A DNA stretch of 64,000 nucleotides, from positions 992,001 to 1,056,000 of the forward strand of contig JAAKBF010000159.1 in NCBI GenBank assembly GCA_012656075.1, given 5' to 3'. Shown here piece by piece: positions 59,001 to 64,000 of the stretch. Below the pieces are notes generated by a model. That model ran no database searches, had not been told where the DNA came from, and saw only the letters and a list, made by a program, of their open reading frames with translations. The translations under genes were made by a program, and so were the position numbers. The DNA comes from Phytophthora hibernalis. Taxonomy: Eukaryota > Oomycota > Peronosporomycetes > Peronosporales > Peronosporaceae. Within the stretch, counting starts at the first letter, position 1; each line of letters begins with the position of its first letter.

Positions 59001-62000
59001 TGTTGTACGAAGACGCTATCCGTCTACTACGTTGGCTCGAGGTGTATTCTCTCCGTGATATGAGCATCCAAGATAAGCTGGAGGAGATGAACCGCATTTC
59101 TGCATTGAAATTCTCCTACATCACGGGTTGCCAGATCTACTCGAAGCAAGTTGCGAATGGCGACCCTCGTGCGGCAGATATTGACTACTTGATGAAAAAG
59201 TTCCCGAGTTGGCGAGTCAGTTTTGTGGACTCTATCACGGAAAAAGACGGCGACAAGGAAATCAACCGCTTTGACTGTGTGCTCGTTAAGGCCGAAGACG
59301 GTGAAATTGTTGAGGTCTACCGTTATGAACTGCCTGGTAACCCAATTCTGGGTGAGGGTAAGCCCGAAAACCAGAACGTGGCACTGCCCTTTACGCGCGG
59401 TGAGTACCTGCAGACAATTGATATGAACCAGGAGCACTACCTTGAGGAGTGCCTAAAGATGCCCAACTTCCTGGCGACTGCTACGAGTACTGGCGAGGAA
59501 GTGACTGTGATCGGTATGAAGGAGCACGTCTTTACGGGCCGTGCTTCATCGCTGGCGCGTTTCATGACGCTCCAGGAATTGGTGTTCGTGACGCTGACCC
59601 AACGTGTTCTGGCTAAGCCGCTTCGTTCACGCATGCATTACGGCCACCCCGATGTTTTCGAGAAGTCTTTCGTTGTCACGAGCGGCGGTGTGTCCAAGGC
59701 TAGTAAGGGCATCAACTTGTCGGAAGATGTTTTCAGTGGCTACAACGTCACTCTTCGTGGCGGTTTGGTGACTCATGTTGAGTTTATGCAGTGTGGCAAG
59801 GGTCGTGATGTGACACTGAGTCAAATCAATGCGTTCGAAGCGAAGCTTTCAATGGTTGTGCTGAGAGCTGTCTAAGTCGTGAGGGTCACCGCCTGACCAA
59901 CTCATTGGATTTCTCGCGCTTGAATTCGATGTTCTACGGTCACTTCGGTTTCTACATCTGTAATGCGCTCACGGTGTTGTGTGTGTACGTGTACGCATAC
60001 TGCAAGCTGTACGTTGCAACCCACTCTGAGGTGGAGACGACAGCTATCATGAAAACGGGTAGTCTCGATTCGCTTGCTAGTGTGATGACAACGCAGTACC
60101 TGCTCCAGTTCGGTATGCTGACCACGCTGCCTCTGTTCGCGACTCTCTTTGTTGAGTTTGGCTTCAAGCAGGCCTCGATGAAGGTGATTGAGTTGATTTC
60201 GACCCTCGGCATTGTGTTTTACGTCTTCTTGACGGGCACGAAGGCTCACTTCTATGATGTGGCACTTATTCGTGGTGGTTCTAAGTACCGAGGTACCGGA
60301 CGTGGGTTTTCGATCACGCGTGACCCTATGGTGAACTTCTTTAAGGAGTATGGTGTTTCCCACTTCCGCAAGGCTGTTGAACTTATCGGTGTGATGATTT
60401 TATTCGGAATCTACGGCTCGTTCGACATCGGATCTGATGCGCTTGAGGAGTACTGCGCGACAGCGGTCTTCGATTGCGACACTGACCCGGACTTGATTCC
60501 CGTCAACATCACGTCGCTTGCAGCTTTCAGCACCACATCTCAGAGTTACGGAATTGCCTCATTTGCTGTGCTGTTCCTTGGTGCATGTTGGTTGATGGCA
60601 CCTTTCGTTTTCAACACGGATGGTTTGGTTCTCCAAAAATCCAACGTGGATATTGCTAACTGGTTCGCTTGGATGATGCGATCGCGCCACAAGGACGACG
60701 GAAACGATGAACAAACTAGCAAGGATGCAAGCAGTGCTGCTTTGCAGCCGAAGGATGGATGGGACGACTGGTGGAAGTCGGACGTCGACTTAATGGTGCC
60801 TCTGGGCGGAATGGGCCGGCTTACATACTGCATTCGTGAGCTGCGTCACCCGTTGGCTATGTACTACGTCTTCCTGACGGAGTTTACGCTGCCATGGCTT
60901 GCACTGCTGTTCGGCGCGATGGGTGCTACGTGGGTGCTGCTCTGGTTTGGAAACCGCGTGCACCACTGTGTCTCGAAGCATCGCAAGCTGAATTCGCTCT
61001 CGATCCAAGGAATCTTGTACATGATTTGCGTAATTGGAGGCATCCTTCTAGTGCCGCTGATAATTGGGTCCATGGGCGGTTGGTCCGTGCAGAAGTGCTT
61101 CACGTTCTCAATCGCGATGTTCTTGGGCTTCAACTCGATTGTACAGTACGCCATGGCGTTCAACGGTGCATTCGGGCTGGAAGTGGCGATGTGGAGCCCC
61201 GTCATGGCGCTCGGTTTCCTCATGGACATGATTGTCGGGCTGTTCCTGGTTATCCCACTTTTTCTGCTGTCACTGCTGCCGTTTATGCGTATTCTCCAGA
61301 CACGTGCCATGTACAACGGAGGCTTCTCACGTGCGTTGAGTTCTGGATCGGAGGTGGCGGCTTCGTTGGTCATCCTGCTTGGTTTGCTGGGTGGCTTCAT
61401 CCACGGCTTCATGTCGTCGTTTTTGTTCACACTTGGATATATCAACGGCCCTGACGATAATTTCATGAACCGGTCGTTCTACCACTTCGTGACCAATGAG
61501 CTGTCGAGCAAAGGCTCGGAAATGCTGAGCTTAATGGAAAATGGCTACCTGAAGATGATTTGCGCGACTATGAGCATCGTTGCCGTTCTGCTTTCGCTGC
61601 TTATCGGCCGCGTCCTTGGAAGACGTAGCAACATGGCAATCGGTGGTTCTCTGATTTTCATCTCGCTTGGTCTCAACTTCATCCCAAGCACGTCTATCAT
61701 TGTCGTCTCGTGCAGCCTGGCGGCCATGGGCGCAGCGATGCTGGCGATGAACTACTTGCTCTGGAGCTACGAAATCTGTACGAAGGGCTGGCGAGGTAAG
61801 AGTGTGACTATTTTCTTGATGGGTTCTATGGTCGGTTGGTTTGTGCACTCGCTGTTGATGGCCAACACGAACGCTACGACGATTGCGGAGGACTGGGATA
61901 ACAAACCCACGAACATGTGGCGATTCCAGCCACTATTTGTGCAGCCTGAATTGATAATCGCGTTCTTCGGCATCCTGTGGTTCGTTCCCGAGAGCCCGGT

Positions 62001-63381
62001 ATGGCTTCTCGCGCACAAACAGGAGGAGTCGGCTCGTGCTGTGCTCATTCGACTGCGTCGGCGCCAGAATGTGAATCCGGAGATCATCTTGATCCAGGCC
62101 GAGCTTGCTCAAAAGACGAGAGAGAATCATCTCCTCTTCCGTCTGTCCATTGTGTTCGCGCTGCAGGCCGTCTTTGGGCTCGTTATGTCTCAGACGATCT
62201 TGGTCCGACGGACGCTCCAGGTGAACGCGGACGACAGTGGCAACGCAAACAACTACTGGGAGGTGTACTTTGCCCTGTGCTGTGCTACCGGCTTTGCTTT
62301 CGGCAGTTTCTTGGTGGACAATGTGCGCCGCAAAACCATCCTGAAGGAGTTCTTGCCGTTTGTGTCATTGATGGCATTTACTTGCGGTGTCATTGGCTCT
62401 GTATCGAGTGCTGATGGTGGCTTTCTGCAAGCGCTGCTCTGCCTACTGTACATTTCGGCGGGCTTGAGTCTCATGAGTGTGACGTGGCTGTCAGCGCTGG
62501 AGATGTTCCCGGCGTCTCGTCGCCCGCTGTACTGGACGCTGTCGCTATGCGTGTACTACATGGTGCAGAACATCGTGTACTTCCTGGATCCGTCCTTCGC
62601 GCTGTCGAGCTTCGTCCTGTGTGGCAGCTGCGCCGCGCTCACGTTTGTGCTCTTCATGTTCTGCGCCAGCACCAAGTTGGGTGCTATCCAGACCAAGGCT
62701 GAGAAGAAGTACCAAAGATCCATGCGCGAGTCGGCTCCTGAGTTGGCGGATGCACCCGATGAGCACGAGAACGATGTGGACGACCTGCACAAGCAGCAGA
62801 CGCGCATCGCGCAGACGTCGGCCGCCATGAACCGCTCGGTCGGCACTGCGTCCAACCCGGCTGCGTCGGCGGCAAACGTCAACTTTGGCTTCTCGGGAGC
62901 CACCAACAGCGGCTTTGGATACACTGGACCGCCTGCTAGTAGCGCGGCCTCGCACGCCCAGGCCAACGCCACGCAGTTCGGCTTTAGTGGCGTCAGCGTG
63001 GACACATACGGCGACTCTGTCCGGCAGGGCCCGACGGCCCGCAGCGACAAGGACCACTTCAGCTTCCGTCGCCTCGAGAGCGTCGAGGAAACGCCCACAG
63101 CGAGAGGGCTCCACTACGGCATGAGCACGGGGCTGAGTGCGAACGAGAGCTCGGAGGCCTCGTCCAACGACGTGTCGGGCTTTGATCGCCGCCAGCACAT
63201 GGTGACGCGGTTGTCGTCCACCTTCGACTTTGAGGCCGAATTCGAAGCGGAGCACGTCGAGGACTTGCGTCAGGGCCAGATCGGGTACCCTCGAGGCCAA
63301 CCACGCTCCGTGTCCTTCTTGCAGTCGCAGCAGTACCCGGACGCCGATTTGCACGCAGAGACCCAGTCCGTTCGGCTCTAG
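56033..63381 (+). CDS. GT48 1,3-beta-glucan (callose) synthase fused to an MFS domain
   Basis: Makes 1,3-beta-glucan, the main oomycete wall polymer, from UDP-glucose at the plasma membrane. Intronless, about 2450 residues. FKS1_dom1 near 56420-56530 (ELALFLLLWGEAGNLRFMPE); first membrane group 56790-57640; cytosolic GT48 domain 57740-59870 with PSFSVMTPYYSE, RLWASMRGQTLARTV, GKPENQNVALPFTRGEYLQ and GGVSKASKGINLSEDVFSG; second membrane group from 59930 (GRGFSITRDPMVNFF, LQTRAMYNGGFSRALSS). Plant-like synthases end about there (61340). This one continues with a roughly twelve-helix sugar-porter-like MFS part to about 62680: FVPESPVWLLAHKQEESARA matches the family's PESPRWL signature; LEMFPASRRPLYW follows. 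The tail is hydrophilic with GFSGATNSGFGYTG-type repeats. Four minus-one shifts (about 56380, 57292, C3 57725-57727, 59850) each fixed by one base. Confidence 0.88.
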
Positions 63382-63772
63382 ACTGTTACCGTAGGTGATA
63401 GCTGGAGCTAGACCTCGCAGCACATTGTCCTCCACGACGATGGCTGCAGACAAATAGTAAAAACAAAAATGCATTTATTTAGTCCACACACTGCTCAGCC
63501 ACGATGGATGAGTATCATCCAAGTGATACGGAATCTCCAGTCATGGAGATGACACTTCGACACTTCGCATGGACAGCCACGACTGCGCCCCACAGCTGTC
63601 GTCTTCTTGATCTCGCATCTTTCACCATGGAATGCGCAGGATGAGTGGATAGTGCAAAGGAACAGACACAGTCAGCAGCGCCGCGCTCACCGCGCTGTCC
63701 AAGCTCGACAGACAACCAAAGACACTCTTGTGCATTATCCTCCAACACCGACGCCATCCTAAAGTGAGAAAA
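63382..63772. other. Intergenic with two adjacent small hairpins
   Basis: Three-prime flanks of two convergent genes. GTATCA..TGATAC (63512-63529) and ATCTCC..GGAGAT (63533-63550) form two neighbouring 6-bp stems. A minus-strand frame at 63515-63757 begins just after the next gene's stop and is probably its 3' untranslated region. Confidence 0.45.
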
Positions 63773-64000
63773 TCAACCAACGCCTCGCTTGCGTACATTT
63801 TTCCAACCTGTCGCCACGGCTTTCCAAAGGTCAGCCAATTGTCGTTTTGACATGGAAGCTCCTCTCTTCAACGCCGCGACTGGAAAGCAGCTGGCGCTTT
63901 TTACCATTCTGCAAACAAACAGTAAAAACTCGACCGCAGCCACTTGTCCTTTCCAGCCGCTTGGCCTAATAATCCGAGAACTGGGCGCCCAGGCCGAAAC
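63773..64000 (-). CDS. Partial gene, 3' end, unrecognised
   Basis: The minus strand is open from the window edge to a TGA at 63773-63775, 75 codons, reading SGWKGQVAAVEFLLFVCRMV, ALKRGASMSKRQLADLWKAV and ending TGWKNVRKRGVG. The composition (basic, helical, no low complexity) is protein-like. A 3' splice site TTTGTTTGCAG at 63909-63919 could mean that only 63773-63908 is exon. Function unknown. Confidence 0.4.
   Translation of the reverse strand, partial: VSAWAPSSRIIRPSGWKGQVAAVEFLLFVCRMVKSASCFPVAALKRGASMSKRQLADLWKAVATGWKNVRKRGVG

Noticed and set aside
62545..63474. 309-residue minus-strand open frame
   Set aside because: Fully antisense to the glucan synthase/MFS C-terminus; Arg/Val/His-rich shadow of a GC-rich coding strand.
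1..64000. CRISPR arrays, bacterial operons, rRNA genes
   Set aside because: None seen; gene structure, introns and promoters are eukaryotic.

Overview
The window looks like nuclear DNA of an oomycete, most likely Phytophthora or a close relative in the Peronosporales. Host genes are compact, with introns of about 57-118 bp (GT..AG). Three genes have a good oomycete core promoter, the initiator plus flanking element (pattern YCATTYYNCAWTTT), 50-120 bp before the start codon. The gene set (BT1-type transporter, GT48 glucan synthase, multi-TAZ CBP/p300) and the transposons (Crypton-type tyrosine recombinase, PIF/Harbinger, MULE, APE-type LINEs) also fit.

Layout. 1-5.5 kb is decayed repeat sequence with a dead Crypton-type recombinase (640-2398). 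5.6-20.9 kb is a gene island: WRAP53/TCAB1-like WD40 protein (+), RBMX2/Ist3-like splicing factor (-), 5'-nucleotidase-like metallophosphatase (+), SMYD-type SET/MYND protein (-, five exons, intact), a CBP/p300 acetyltransferase (+, about 6.7 kb), and an unrecognised multi-exon gene (-). 21.0-25.7 kb is a MULE transposon carrying a transposase and an Ulp1-like protease. A 44-bp minisatellite follows, then a 9.7-kb LINE (26.2-36.0 kb). 36.1-41.2 kb holds three non-autonomous inverted-repeat elements and one PIF/Harbinger element with its Myb-like gene and its convergent transposase. After a recombinase-like ORF fragment (41.4-42.2 kb) comes an isolated BT1/folate-biopterin transporter gene (43.7-45.4 kb). 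A second, diverged LINE of the same architecture occupies 46.3-55.5 kb. 56.0-63.4 kb is one very long gene joining a complete GT48 1,3-beta-glucan (callose) synthase to a C-terminal sugar-porter-like MFS domain. A partial minus-strand gene runs off the right edge.

Two themes matter to a reader. First, most host genes here are interrupted by single-base shifts that sit in homopolymers inside otherwise perfectly conserved domains. In CBP/p300 and the glucan synthase nearly all are one-base losses. This looks more like residual consensus error of a long-read assembly than gene death, so 'broken' host genes should be read as probably intact. Second, the mobile elements carry unusual cargo: both LINEs encode an OTU-like cysteine protease module between a zinc-knuckle ORF1 and the APE endonuclease, and the MULE encodes a C48/Ulp1-like protease and contains two introns of identical length with shared AGTTGGT/ACCAACT motifs.

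Nothing could be searched or computed; all calls rest on reading translations and sequence by eye.
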